A stretch of DNA of 64,000 nucleotides from Taxawa tesnikishii (nom. ined.) (Eukaryota > Ascomycota > Dothideomycetes > Dothideales). The stretch lies in assembly GCA_030247885.1 (NCBI GenBank), contig JAPDRO010000008.1, positions 248,001 through 312,000 of the forward strand, read 5' to 3'. The number at the start of each line of letters is the position of its first letter. Within the stretch, counting starts at the first letter, position 1. Shown piece after piece: positions 23,842 to 35,192 of this stretch. The position numbers were made by a program, and so were the translations under genes. The notes below the pieces were generated by a model, which saw only the letters and a program-made list of their open reading frames with translations, was not told the DNA's origin and did not search any database.

Positions 23842-23888
23842 AATGATGATGAAGATGATGAAAATGATGATGATGATGATGATGATGA
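23842..23888. repeat. (GAT)n microsatellite
   Basis: Trinucleotide GAT/GAA run just past the stop of the LRR-like gene, between two converging genes. It creates spurious Asp- or Met-rich frames. Confidence 0.9.
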
Positions 23889-23983
23889 GGTGGATGAATG
23901 TACAAAGACCAAACCAAGACAGCCTCAATCCGTGCCAAGAAGAGCGCCAAAACGCCCGTTACAAATCCCTTCAAACCACTACT

Positions 23984-25454
23984 TCAATCATCCCTCGAAA
24001 CAGCGCTCTTTGCACTCTCAGCGACTGACTCAGACAACCTCTTAGCCCTCTCCGTCGCCGTCGAGGCATACGAAGTCACGTTCTGTGCCACACCGCCAGC
24101 CCTCTCAGAAGCATCCTGCGCGACATTACCCGCCGTACTTCTCACCCTCTGCAGCTCATGCGCCGCCTGATCCTTGATACTCCCAAGCTCAGCCGGCCAG
24201 CGCTTCGTGAGGCCGAGCAAGGAATAATAGACCTGTATGATCAACTTATGCACGCTTTCCTTGAGCAACATGGTGAGTCCATGGCCCAGAAACCCCTTCA
24301 GAACCTCTCCTTCGAGGCCCGAGTACAGCGCCGCGAAGCCCTCGGTGCGGTAGATGTGGCGCAGGGAACGCAGGACGGCGAGCTGCGCGAGCTGCTGGTA
24401 GAAGATGACGCGGACAGCCTTTTTGGCGTATCTGGAGGCTTTGTAGACGGGGCGCGGCGTATCGAGGTCCGGCTTCTCGAGGTATTCCGGGGACTGGCTG
24501 GGACTCTGATGTCCTCCTTCTCTACAGCCGTCGAAGACTCGGATGAGACCTGAGCCCGAGTCTTTGCTAGACTGAACGGGTAGGTAACGGCCGTGGCGAT
24601 GGCCTTGGAGACGGCGGCGATCAGGAAGGTGAGGCGGGCGCCAGGATCGTCGCGCTTGGACTTGGGCAGCATGGTGCGCTTGAGCAGGTTGTGCAGGAGG
24701 AATGTCAGAGCTGGGTTGAGAGTTAGAATGACGCTTGCGCTGTAGCCGGCCCAGAACCCTTGGAGGCCCCGTTCGGACCGGATCTGGAGAGCAATGTCCT
24801 TCATGCTCAACTTGTCCGTCTGCGATGCGGGTACACTGGCTGTAGGATCTCTCGCGGCGACCAGTGCGGCTGTCTGTTTGCGCGTGACGATTTGCTGGAT
24901 CGGCGTCGTGATGAACTTTGAGAAGGCGCCAGCGCCGATTCCCACGGCAAGTTCGTCAATGATAGGGAGGGCCGAAGTGCCCTTCTTGGTCTGCTGGCGC
25001 TGCCGCAAAAGTTGTACGCCAGGAAGAAGAGGAAAGCGTCAGCGATGGACTTGGACGTGTCCGTGAAACAACCAGAGTAAAACGCCTTCAGCCCTCCCTC
25101 CTTGTTGTATATCTTCTGTGCAGCGTCTTGCAGATTCTTGTACTCGACGTCGGCTTCCCCAGCCGCGGACGGTGCCTCGAACGGTCCTCGGAGCTGGCGC
25201 TGAACCTGCAGACGCGTGACGACCAGGTCTAGCGGGTACAGCACAAGGTGTGAGATAGCGGTACCAGTGGACCCGGCCAATGCATGGCCGAGCGCGGGCA
25301 GACCAACGCTTCCTGCTCCTATTGCGCTGCTGTTCTGCTCCTGGACCTTGTGGTAGAGGGTAAACGCATCCTCAGGGCCAATGTCAGCACTATGATGGAG
25401 ACGAAGGACGTCGTATAGAGAACTAACAAGCTGACTGTTATAGACGTTCGCCAT
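23984..25454 (-). CDS. peroxisomal-type carrier, mitochondrial carrier family (PMP47/ANT1-like), frame-disrupted
   Basis: A six-helix solute carrier with three repeats. Each keeps a form of the PX[DE]XX[KR] signature: PLDLVVTR, PIQQIVTR and PFSLAKTR. The second replaces the acidic residue by Gln, as in SLC25A17/PMP47/ANT1 transporters, which move ATP, CoA or FAD across the peroxisomal membrane. LQGFWAGYSASVILTLNPAL is the typical helix-3/4 region. A C-terminal extension rich in Ala, Ser and Glu (about 60 residues, amphipathic) follows the last span. Frame changes at an A4 run (25007-25010; TTTT on the coding strand) and near 24515 each act as one missing base; with both added the length is 490 residues. 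Peroxisomal location is inferred from family resemblance. Confidence 0.83.
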
Positions 25455-26059
25455 GACGAATGTAATCTCTGGTAAAAGCTCGTCTAGTCCAGTCAGCTCG
25501 TACGATGGGATACAGCAATGGCAGTATAGGGTGGAGTAGTACGTTACCTTATATCCCAGGCTTGCTCACTCCGCCTGCAACATGTTGCGGGGCACTTGGG
25601 TACGGCAGTACGAGATGCGGAGAAGCTGGCCAAACACACGGGTTGGCATGCCTCTGTCGCAGATTTGGAAAGGAAGAGAGAAGGATAACCAGTGAGAGCA
25701 GATGGTTGACGCCATGTGAGTCTGTGTCATTGTGGGGTGCGTCAACGGATCGACGGAAACAAGGTGCTTGGACTGATCGGGCACTATAGCTGAATATACC
25801 CACATATAAAACACAACCCTTGTCTCTTACCTGGTGATACTGGGGCTGAGTTGAAGCAGCACGAGAGTAACCTCGGGGCATATACAGTCTTGCAAACCAA
25901 GCACTAATGGTCCAATGACTATGACTTGTTTGGCACCGGGCAACGTCGGCGTTCCAAGATGCCGGTGCGACGGGTCACTTAGGGTCTGACCCTAACAAAT
26001 GGAAATAGACGATATTCTTATGTGCCTAATTTGATCAAAACACACCATCCAAACCATAA
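25455..26059. other. intergenic: carrier upstream region with tRNA 5' fragment
   Basis: About 600 bp. It should carry the transporter promoter. At about 25890-25915 it repeats the first 18 bases and left flank of the tRNA gene at 26060. Confidence 0.5.
25890..25915 (+). repeat. 5' fragment copy of the neighbouring tRNA gene
   Basis: GCACTAATGGTCCAATG and a flanking CAAACCA occur here and again at 26050-26076, where the full tRNA follows. Here the sequence diverges after the D-arm start, so it is only a partial copy and would not fold as a tRNA. Confidence 0.7.
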
Positions 26060-26137
26060 GCACTAATGGTCCAATGGTCAGGATCCTTGCCTTCCATGAG
26101 ATAGCAAGGGGTCGGCGTTCGATTCGCCGTTAGTGCA
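26060..26137 (+). tRNA. tRNA gene, probably Gly (TCC), with enlarged anticodon loop
   Basis: Acceptor arms GCACTAA and TTAGTGC pair perfectly, discriminator A. Box A (TGGTCCAATGG) and box B (GTTCGATTC) are present. The anticodon stem CTTGC/GCAAG encloses 13 bases (CTTCCATGAGATA) instead of seven. Read as CTTCCA plus A with six inserted bases, the anticodon is TCC (Gly) and the mature molecule would be 72 nt, normal for tRNA-Gly. A six-base intron is unusually small. The D-arm also resembles tRNA-Glu, so identity is not settled. It could be a divergent or non-functional copy. Confidence 0.68.
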
Positions 26138-27035
26138 TGAATTTATCATTTATACTGTGCTTGAGAGCTCAGGTACTCGTTGCTCGTGCACTGGAGCGCC
26201 CGCCTAGCGACGATGCCATGCATGCTGTCGAGGTCGTCGTCTTTCAACCCAAAATCCTCTCAGAGGAACAGAAGGAGCGCAGTTTTCGTCCTCATCGATC
26301 ATGCACCTGTATCATTTCTTTTTCCTCTCGAGGAGTTCAATGTTCAGTTCCGGCCGTGACTATGTAGATAGGGAACACGTGACAACAACCTCCTGCGCCA
26401 AATCAAAACGATGATGTTTGTCGCTCGAATGGAAGAATGATCAGCAACGAGAGGAGTGGGATCAGATGCATGCATTTATCCACCCACTGTTAGAAACCGT
26501 TGAAAGGGCCCTTGCAAAGAAAGAAATGGCTGTCCTCGCCGCCACCTGCATAAATGATCCTTCCCGCAAATGAATAGACTCCACTTGTTCGCCAATAGTA
26601 TTGTATACTCGTTCCCACTTCATGTTTGCTCGAACCACAAAAAGACATTTCTTGTGCTGCCCAGATGGTCCTGCGCCGCGCTGATGGAATTGGATTCCCA
26701 CATTATTGCATGAAATAAAGAAAGGGTTTCGCACAAGGGGAATCTTGGTAGAGTATGCGCAATGTAATGAAACCTCCAGACAATGACTTGATTTCCCACC
26801 ATTTGTTGCGCCGTCATGCCGCTCCGTTGTTGCGATTCCGTTGAAACTGCTACGATGCGAATACCGAACGATGATCTTCACCTTAGGACGAACGGGCGAA
26901 TGTGTGGCAAAGGTAACATTCCCCGGTGCGAGAAGAGCGTCGAACGCCATTGAACTCCAGAAACAAAGACCGATACTCTGAGAAAAGTCCGAACGATGCA
27001 ACACCACTAAGTCGAGATGAGGTGGTTGAACAGTG
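26138..27035. other. intergenic: Whi3-like gene 3' side
   Basis: About 900 bp between the tRNA and the Whi3-like stop. A minus-strand open frame at 26462-27007 has no family signal and probably lies in the 3' UTR. Confidence 0.45.
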
Positions 27036-28752
27036 TTACCTGCCCATCATAAAGTCCCCAAACCCGTGGTTGGTAGGGCCGAAGCCACCGTTGGTCGGTG
27101 GAACTGCGAAGCTGCTAGGAACAGCCTGCGAGCGGAACTGACCGCCCATAGGCAAGCTGGAAGCGCTGTACACGTTGCCAGCGTACATGCCACCTACCCC
27201 ATCAGCGAAACCCCAAATCCAGAAATGTTACGGCCGGTGGGATGAGACAGTCCTGGCGGCGGTCCGTTCGCAGTAGAGAAAGGTGCACCCGTACCGTTAC
27301 CGAGTCCAGGCGACATAGCTTGAGGGCTCATTGGCGACGTGGGGACCATTCCGTTCACCTGGCCTGTGCGAACACCGAGAGGGTTCTTTGAGAAGCTGAG
27401 ACGGATTCCGCCTTTGACGCTGTTGTGCAAAACATAGCCATAGAGCTCGTACAACGCCTTTGTGGCGAAGGATATATCGTCAAACTCCACAAAGCACATT
27501 GGCCCGTTGCTCTTAGTACGGAAGCAAAGCCGCCTGTAGCCTCGCTGCTTTGAGAACAGAGCCTTTAGCTCGTCCTCGCTCGCGTCCATTGGCAGATTGC
27601 CGACATAGAGCGTGTTGCATGGTGGATGCTGGTCAGCTGGGTTGACAGGCGGATTGACGTGTCCTCTGTGGTTCAGGGAGTAGGTGCCATTGGGTCCGAC
27701 AGTAGGTGAATTCGCAGCCCCAGGTGACTGCAACGGCTGCATTGATCTGGGAGATGTGAAGGGTGGGCTCATAGGAGGACCAGCCGCGACAGTGTTCGTG
27801 CTCAGTGACAGACCACGGAACGCTTGAACGGGGATCTGTGGGTTCGTGGGACGTCGAGAAACCATATGCTGGTGGCCGCTTTTGGCATATGCGAGGGGAT
27901 CCTTTAGTAGCTCGCCAGTGTCGTCGTCGGCAACGTCGTCGTTGATCACCGACTTGCCAGAAACGTGGGTGCGGTCATCGAAAGATTTACTCATGGGTGG
28001 CTGCTGGGAGAAGAGACTCTTCAAGTGGGTATTGCCGTCGGGCGCAGAAAATTCGCCGTGGCCAATGGCCGCCGGTCCAAGAGGAGGAGAAACCTTCTCC
28101 ACTGGACGGAAAGTGCTGTTGAAGCGGGAGGTCTGGCGGCTTATGGGGCCACCAGACGAGCCGGCTGAAGAAGCAGAACCGGCCTGCTGGCGTGATGCGG
28201 TCCCGTCGATGGTGTTTCGCCTCGAGCCAAACCCGTTTCCTACAGCACTCGACACCACCTCGACTATCATGTTTGCCTCCTTTGTTGCATTCGGCTTCCC
28301 GTTGAGTCGCTCTTGCGCCTCTCGCGCTCCAGCAAGCGATTGAAAGCGGGCGATGGCCGTGGCATACCCTTGATCCTCCGGGCGATCCGATTGGACAAAG
28401 CTGTAGCTGATGAGGTCCTTGGCGAAGAGCAACATGCTGTGTAACCCATCATCTCGAAGGCTGGGCGGCAGTCTTCTCAGTCGTATTGTGGTAGTTCGTA
28501 TATCAGCTCCAGTGTAAGCTGGATCAGAGGTGCTTGTTGAGAGCGGAGGAGGCGGCATCTTCTCGAGTGGACGCCTTTCCGAAGTGGGCGACAGGCCGTG
28601 CAGTTGAGACATTCCGTTCCTCGGCTGGCCAAAAAGTCTGCTGCGGAGCCTGCGCTCGTCGGCGAGAGCGGTGACGAAGAGAGTGGGTTGCGTGCGAAGG
28701 AATTGGACAAGCCGGAAGGCGGGCTGCTCGCGCTTGGAGCGGCGTCACTCAT
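27036..28752 (-). CDS. Whi3-like RRM RNA-binding protein, frame-disrupted
   Basis: Low-complexity Ser/Pro/Asn-rich protein with an RNP-type RRM near the C-terminus: RNP2 is LYVGNL, RNP1-like is GPMCFVEF, then [25 protein letters not shown], the exact style of fungal Whi3/Cip1 regulators that bind G1 cyclin and other mRNAs. A weaker RRM-like segment ([12 protein letters not shown] ... [10 protein letters not shown]) lies in the N-terminal third. The glycine-rich tail ([11 protein letters not shown] ... GFGDFMMGR) is in another frame, joined at a C4 run at 27211-27214; the N-terminus ([10 protein letters not shown]) joins MSQLHGLSP near 28615. Both breaks equal one missing base; repaired length 572 residues. 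Start at 28752 precedes a conserved-looking Ser-rich leader. Confidence 0.83.
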
Positions 28753-29932
28753 CGCTGCTTGTGCTGTCCTTGGTGTACGTAACAAAGCGTGGACCGAACG
28801 GCAGATGTATGCTGGAAGGATGGATCGTCGCTGAGTGCCAGGCCTGTGGAGGGTCTCTGTACAGTCAGGGATTGGTGTCGCATTCGTCCAGTCGGGTTGG
28901 ATCTGCGACAGTTCGCGCGATCGACCAGCGCCCGCACGCGCAAATGCGACGGTGAGTCGGTAGCAGATCTGAGAGGTGAAGGACCGCGCAATAGCAGAAG
29001 AGCGGGAGATGAGTTACGCGCCGCTGCGAATAAGTGAATGACGTTCTGCCCGAGCGGGTGTGGAGATGCGAAGGCAAGCTGAGAATGTATCGACACAGGA
29101 TGCGACGCGCTACGTGCAAGCAAGAAAGAGATGGTAGCGGTCGGGCTGCGGTCTCAGTCAAGGCAGCTGGAGCTCCGAGGCCTCGGGACAGACTAGCGCA
29201 GTACCAGAGAATCGGGAAGCGAGTAGTGTGGGCAGATTGGGCCAGTGACACGGAGAAGACGAGGGCGGGTGTGTGGTGAGCAGGCCGACTGGATGGAGGT
29301 GTTGAGACGCGCGACTCGAGTCGACTTGCGATTTCGCGGGGGCGGGCTTGCGCGATAAGAGCACCTGGAAAGTGCCTCGAGCCGTGCGAGGCTTGAATGG
29401 CTTTGCCGGCGTGCGGAGGGTCCGTGCGCAAGCGGTGCGGTGCTTGCAGTGCTTGCGGTGCCTGTTCGCTAAGTCAGAGGTGGAGGAGTGGTGGGAGCAG
29501 GCCACCAGTGCACGAGTAGCGATTGGGCGACGCGATGGAGGTTTCTGTGTGAACGTGAGCAAGAGAGCGAACGGACGGGGAGATGAACGGGAGACGCGCG
29601 CGAAGTAGTGCGAGGCATGCAGAGATAACTGATCCGCGGGCAGGTTAAGGGCGTGAGCCAGCGGACTTGGGCTAGCTTACCGATCGAGTGCAGCGAGATA
29701 GCTCTACCCAGTAGGAGTGCGCACATGCATGCAGAACGAGGCTTGACCTGCGAGAGGGAACTGTTAGCCTGCCGTTGCTCGTGCAGTGCACTTTCGCCCT
29801 GTGTCGTGTGTGGCAGAGGGACGTCACTATCGGCCGTTGCGCTGGATGTTGATAGGTGTAAGATGAGAGAATTGCCAGGGGCTCTTGCGAGTAACAAAGG
29901 TGTCGCGCATGCAGAGGGAGCAGAGTACCAGT

Positions 29933-29991
29933 GCAGCGCAGAGCAGCGCAGAGCAGCGGAGGGCAGCGGAGAGCAGCGGAGAGCAGCGCGG
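29933..29991. repeat. 10-bp minisatellite (GAGCAGCGSA)
   Basis: About six imperfect copies of a 10-bp unit related to GAGCAGCGCA / GAGCAGCGGA. Confidence 0.88.
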
Positions 29992-30280
29992 AAGATGAGG
30001 GCACAGAGCGATACCGCGTCAAAGTCAACCAGAGTGCTCAGACGAGCGGGCGCAATCAACCACCAAGCCTTAGCGTGGAGGCTCTCCCATGCTCTGCGTA
30101 GAGTTTGGCCCCTCTTTTGGCTACCTTTAGGGTAATGGAGAGAACCTTGAATCCCTGTCTCGAGTTTGTGACTGGCCACGGATCTCTGATCCGACCGTCA
30201 AGTTCCATGGCAAACAGGGGACAGGCATGATGCACATGTACGACTATAGAGATAGCATGTACAGCCTTCGCTGACATCGG

Positions 30281-30322
30281 ACGACACGAGACGAGACGAG
30301 ATAAGACGAACAGAACAGAACA
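30281..30322. repeat. GACGA/AACAG pentanucleotide repeat
   Basis: Imperfect run of GACGA units passing into AACAG units; same theme as the run at 10874-10911. Confidence 0.8.
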
Positions 30323-30356
30323 CATGCGCGAATCTTGAGAGACAGACGCAGCTTTT

Positions 30357-30389
30357 GCCTGCCTGCCTGCTTGCTTGCTTGCTTGCTTG
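30357..30389. repeat. (GCCT)n(GCTT)n microsatellite
   Basis: Three GCCT units followed by about five GCTT units. Confidence 0.92.
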
Positions 30390-31983
30390 TCTTGCTGGGG
30401 CTCCGCAAACAATGACGCACACAGCAGAACGCCGTGCCCTCCACCGGTTCGCTCGACCCGGACCGACAAGCGCAAGAGCACCCAAACATGCCGCCGCTCG
30501 CGACGTTTGACTCGCCAGAACCGCGTCCTCTTAGCCTGCATATCTCCCGCTGTCCCGCGATGGGTTAACTGCCGCTAACTGCTAGGCACATCGGACGAGC
30601 GAGGCTGAAAGGGTCACACTCCCCTCTTCCACTCCTTCGAGGCGTCGACGGCCTCGTGCTGGTGCTGCTGGCGCTGCTGCCTCAGCATGCCTGTTGCCCG
30701 GTCGCCGGCTCACTCCATCAAGCATCGCATTTGACCCATTCTCGGCTGGGGTTGAAGCTTTTCCACCCCAAACTTCTGTCTGCTCTGGCATTTAAACGTG
30801 TCAGGGTCGCGCATCCGCCCGACCCGTGACTGCCAACGGGTATACCAGACTGCTTGGCCATTCTGACTCCGTCACCACCTTGGTTCGAATACACTCTCAC
30901 ACCCAAACCTCTTCGCTTGGCGGCGCTTGCCACTTTTTGCATAGGAGACGCAGTGCGCCGTCGCGCAGACTGATGTTCGACGACCATTTTAGTAGCCCTG
31001 CATACGATGGCGGGTGACAAGCAACGTGGCCACGGTCCGGCGAAATTTCATCACACGGAGCCTTTGGCCTTTCATTCGGCGCCACAACATGACCGACAGG
31101 TCGGGTTCGACCCGTTGTTGTTACACAATGACGCCGGCAGTTAGGTAGCGCATATCGCGCTTCGATCGATGGGCGCGCCTCTGAGTTACCAGTGGACCAT
31201 CTCTGAGTTACCGGCGGAGTCCAGTCCGACTATATTGGCCATCGTTCATCCACGGTTGCGCCCACCATGTGTGCTCACGCGCCCACTCTTGTGTTGCGAG
31301 GCATCCTCATTAGGTTGCGCCAGAGCCTGAGGCTTTCGTGGATGCTATACTGCGACTGCAGACGAGCGCACCAGTCAGGTCATGATTACACACGTGCAGC
31401 GGGATCGCGATTGAAGCACAACATCTGCAAATGTCGACCTGATAAGCATCGCGTGGGTCTGATCTGGGAGCACTCACTCTTTGCGTGACAGCCTATATGA
31501 GATTTCAATTGGTGAGATGTGGTGCAACGTATCAGATGCAGTGAGCATGGAAAGGGGTTTTGCCTATTTCTGGAGGACAGAGACATACTCTTGGAAGTTT
31601 AAGACTCAATACACTTAGGCTTGACTTGATTTGAAGGAGTCATTCTCTACACGAAGGGTCGATTACTGAAACGCAGTGCAACAGACCGGCGGCTGCGGTG
31701 CACGCAGAAAGGGGATGGTTCCGTCTCCGATGCGTACGGGCTCTCAGTGCGACCGTTTTCAGCGTACGGTTTATCGGATTGAAGTTAGTTGTCATTGACG
31801 TCGTTAGAAGCGGCTCTACTAAAGACCCTAGATATCACACAAATGGCCCATAGCCCCATGTATGAAACGAACGCAGGGACTGACGCTTCCGTCACGATCC
31901 ATTCACTTGGTGCGATCCGGTAGGCTGTCAACAATGTCAGCACCCTTCTCAAAGGCAACCCGCAGCAGCACGCGCGAACGTAC

Positions 31984-32405
31984 CTACTTCTGCTCCTCGG
32001 CGCTCAGCTTCACATCGATGACGTCCTTTCCTCCCGAGAGCTGCATGAGCGCCAGCGTCGCCTTCGCGTTCTCGGCCGTCAGGATGGTCGACTTGGGGAA
32101 GATCCTCTGGTCCCGTCCTTCTGAGGCCCAAAGAACCTTGATCTCTTCGACCTTTGCGCTCCGCCCTTGTTGGACCTGTACTTGGCCATGAACTGTGAAA
32201 CAGGCGTCCGTTAGGTGCGCGATTCTAGAAGGGGAGAGGCGTATAATGGTTTTTGGTAACCCACCTCCTGAGTGTTGGGGGACTCCTTAGCAATGCCCTC
32301 GATCTTGCTCGATAGGTCGTTCAAGCTCAGACCGGAGGAGACCAGTATCACTTCATGACGGTTGCTTCCGTCGATGGTGAAGAGGACGGGGAATTCTTGG
32401 CTCAT
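31984..32405 (-). CDS. small conserved fungal protein of unknown function, frame-disrupted
   Basis: Exon 1 (32405-32265) starts MSQEFPVLFTIDGSNRHEVI; a 72-nt intron (GTGGGT..CAG) leads to exon 2 (32192-31984). Exon 2 begins FMAKYRSNKGG and continues in the next frame as KVEEIKVLWASEGRDQRIF, then LTAENAKATLALMQLSGGKD and an LSAEEQK end. The change lies near 32158 and equals one missing base; repaired length is 116 residues. The alternation of strands and helix suggests a small alpha/beta domain. Proteins of this size and pattern occur widely in ascomycetes without known role. No signal peptide or membrane span. Confidence 0.65.
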
Positions 32406-33007
32406 TATGATTGTCGGTGTTAGGAGTCGTGTGTGTATGGCGCTAAAAGCTGTACGAGGGTCTTGTTCAATGTAGAGTGGCCACTTTGGCTTCTGTACTC
32501 CTGTGCTTGCTGCAGAAACCTGCCACTGTGGCTGGAGACACGCTCTTATGTTGTTTCGTAGTGGTGGGGTGCTGCCAGGATTGTTCGGTGACGTAAGGGC
32601 GCTTTGAACGCGTGATGCATTCGCGCGCAAAAACCTGGCATAATCACACTGTGCCACCTCCCGATGGGCTGGGGATGGAGCCACTGCGAGAATCTGAAAC
32701 GTGGGTAGTCTCTATGAACGTGCTGAGAACTACTGGAAACTCCATGCGTAAGATTGTCGGTTTACTGTTGTGGCACACAAGCCCTTGATCGTGAACTTCG
32801 GACTGGGCATTGTATCGCTGATTTCCACAAGCCAAACCTTGACAGAAAGAATCGATTGAATATATCGAACCAATGGCTACATATATAGAAATTATGTTCA
32901 TAACAATTGTTGCCGTTTGACGAGTTGCCAAGTCCCTGTATCACGAGTACCTATATCCCCCAGTCCTCTACTTATTCTAGCGTAATTTGGGCCAAACCCG
33001 ACCATCT
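32406..33007. other. intergenic
   Basis: About 600 bp upstream of the small conserved gene and downstream of the NGI1-like gene. No coding signal. Confidence 0.4.
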
Positions 33008-33743
33008 TCAAATACACTCAGCACCTCGTTGCCGTGTCTGACTGGCAGTCCACCGCTCTAGCATGTCGCTGGGGGCATCTCTGACCAGAACATGGACATG
33101 GTCAACTCCACGAACAGACTGCAGAGCAACCCAGTTCTTGAACCAAAGGACGTGCTCTCTTCCCTTGCCCTGGCCAGAGACCTGATCCAGGGGTGCCGTG
33201 AATGTGCGCTCGACGAAAGACTCGATCAAGGCTCGAGACTCCTCAGTGACATCGCCTGTCTTTGGATCGGTAGCAATGGGCGTCTTCGTCCAGACACAGA
33301 TATGCGTGATACCAGGCGCCAATCCGTAAGGCCAGTCGTTCCTCAAAATCTGGTAATCGTCTTCATCCGCAAACGGAGTGGGGTTCTTGAAGGAAAATTG
33401 CGGCGGATCCGATGGCGATTGAGACGGTAGAGGATCCCAGTGAAGACGCTCCTGGACGACAAATGCAGTGATGCTCCCGTACTTCGCCTTGGTCTGCTGC
33501 GACCAGGCCATATAGCGGCGGAGGTCGCTGGGGCGGCGCTTCAATGCTTCCAGTTTATTGGCAGCTTCCAGACATTAGAGAAGAAACGGCTACAAGAATT
33601 AGACAAATGGAACTACCTATGATTTGTTGCAGTTCTTGCCATTGTACGAGATGGAAAGCTTCATCGTTCATGGACAAGATCTCACGATCGATTGCCGTCA
33701 GCGGAAACGCATTCGTGCCGGTTCCTCCATCGACAGTGGTCAT
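33008..33743 (-). CDS. NGI1-like (N-acetylglucosamine-induced protein 1, DUF3605)
   Basis: Exon 1 (33743-33617) encodes MTTVDGGTGTNAFPLTAIDR and QWQELQQII; a 52-nt intron (GTAGTT..AAG) leads to exon 2 (33564-33008) with NKLEALKRRPSDLRRYMAWS, the most conserved segment of the family, then KYGSITAFVVQERLHW, FADEDDYQILRNDWPYG and the closing DHVHVLVR. Total 227 residues, normal length, no frame break. The family was first noted as N-acetylglucosamine-induced in Candida; its biochemical role is unknown. It shares a divergent upstream region with the cytochrome b5 reductase gene. Confidence 0.85.
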
Positions 33744-34105
33744 TTCTGAAAGTAAAGAGACAGAAAGGAGTGCAGTCTTTCCGCCTTCAAAGTCAAGAGG
33801 CCGGGCTGCCAGCGTTCAGATGCCGTCGCTGTCGCCGTCTTCGGAAAGAATTCCTCGAATTGGTGAACAAGACTAACAGACCACCCCTCTCCAACCGTCT
33901 CGGCCCGAAGAGAGAGGTCAACTCTCGCTCATTTTCCCCACTTGCGTGACTTGCTCTGCCCAGCGGGACTGTTGCCGGCAACGAGAAACCCAACCTCCAT
34001 AAAGAACTTGTCCCCTCGCGAGCTTGACGAGCTGTCTGGTTCTCGAGCGTTCGATCTACGCAGCACATTCCACGGCCCAGTTGAGTAGCGGAAGATCATA
34101 CGGTC
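33744..34105. promoter_or_regulatory. divergent promoter region, NGI1-like / CBR1
   Basis: 362 bp between two divergent start codons; both promoters must lie here. No specific factor site identified. Confidence 0.45.
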
Positions 34106-35192
34106 ATGTCCGCCGACAAGCATACCTACAAGCCCACTGGGCCTTTTGCGCCTCAATATGTTACTGGCGTTTACATCCCATCTGCCGTTCTCATTGTAGC
34201 TGCGGCGGTAGCCAAGCCATCGTTGCTGCCACTCGCTGTCGCAGTAGCTGCCGCGCTCGGAGGATGGAAGTTCTACAGCAACCGTACGTGTCATGGTAGT
34301 TTGCTAGTGTGCCAGCAATGCTAACTGTGTTGCAGAAGTCAAGAAAGTCCTTGATCCCAACGTCTTCAAGGAATACCCCTTGACAGAGAAGACCGTCCTC
34401 TCCCACAACACTGCTATCTACCGCTTCGCCCTCCCCACCCACAACTCGATCCTCGGTCTTCCAATTGGCCAGCACATCTCTCTGGCGGCCACTCTTCCAG
34501 TGACAGACCCAAAGACGGGCACCACCGCCGAGAAAGAGGTCCTCCGCTCTTACACCCCAATCTCGTCAGATGCCGACCAAGGCCACTTCGACCTGCTCAT
34601 CAAGAGCTACCCAACCGGTAACATCAGCAAGCACCTCGCGAGCATGAAGATTGGAGACATGATGAAGGTCAAGGGGCCAAAGGGTGCCATGGTATACACG
34701 CCAAACATGGTGAAGCGGTTCGGTATGATTGCCGGCGGAACGGGAATCACACCAATGCTGCAGGTCACAAAGGCTATCATCCGGGGCAGAAAAGCCGGCG
34801 ACATGACTGAGGTGGACTTGATCTTTGCGAACGTGAACGAGGAGGACATCCTGCTCAGGGACGATCTGGACAAGCTTGCGAGGGAGGACAGCCGCTTCAG
34901 GGTTTACTACGTGCTCAACAACCCACCGGCGAACTGGAGCGGAGGCGTCGGCTTCGTCACGCCAGAGATGATCAAGGTACGCTCACTAAAACCCCTCAGG
35001 GTAGTTGCACCCGCCCGGCGAAGCAGTACTGACACGTGCTAGGAACGCCTGCCCCCGCCATCCAAAGACATGAAGCTGCTCATCTGTGGACCTCCTCCAA
35101 TGGTTGCGGCCATGAAGAAGGCAGCCGATTCTCTTGGATACGACAAGCCAAGACCGGTTAGCAAGCTGGAGGATCAGGTCTTCTGCTTCTAG
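34106..35192 (+). CDS. cbr1: NADH-cytochrome b5 reductase
   Basis: FAD enzyme that passes electrons from NADH to cytochrome b5 for sterol and fatty-acid desaturation; Cbr1 sits in the ER or outer mitochondrial membrane. Exons are 34106-34283, 34336-34976 and 35043-35192, all in phase, 322 residues. An N-terminal membrane span ([19 protein letters not shown]) precedes the FAD domain with [10 protein letters not shown] (RxYTPxS FAD motif) and [18 protein letters not shown], then the NADH domain [31 protein letters not shown] and the C-terminal FCF. The short helix-only N-terminus fits Cbr1 more than Mcr1. No frame break. Confidence 0.95.

Larger units (their letters stand above)
28753..31983. 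other. 3.2 kb stretch without a convincing gene
   Basis: Open frames up to 236 codons occur on both strands but are built from repeats and show no domain. The part next to 28752 is the 5' side of the Whi3-like gene and may be a long leader or promoter. Three short tandem repeats lie within (29933, 30281, 30357). No RNA gene could be recognised. Confidence 0.5.

Noticed and set aside
26462-27007. 181-codon minus-strand frame after the Whi3-like gene
   Set aside because: Lies in the probable 3' UTR and shows no conserved motif.
29469-30179. 236-codon frame in the gene-poor region
   Set aside because: Largely encoded by the 10-bp minisatellite and low-complexity sequence, with an equally long frame on the other strand.
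30357-30389. CRISPR-like direct repeats
   Set aside because: Contiguous simple-sequence units without spacers in a eukaryotic genome.
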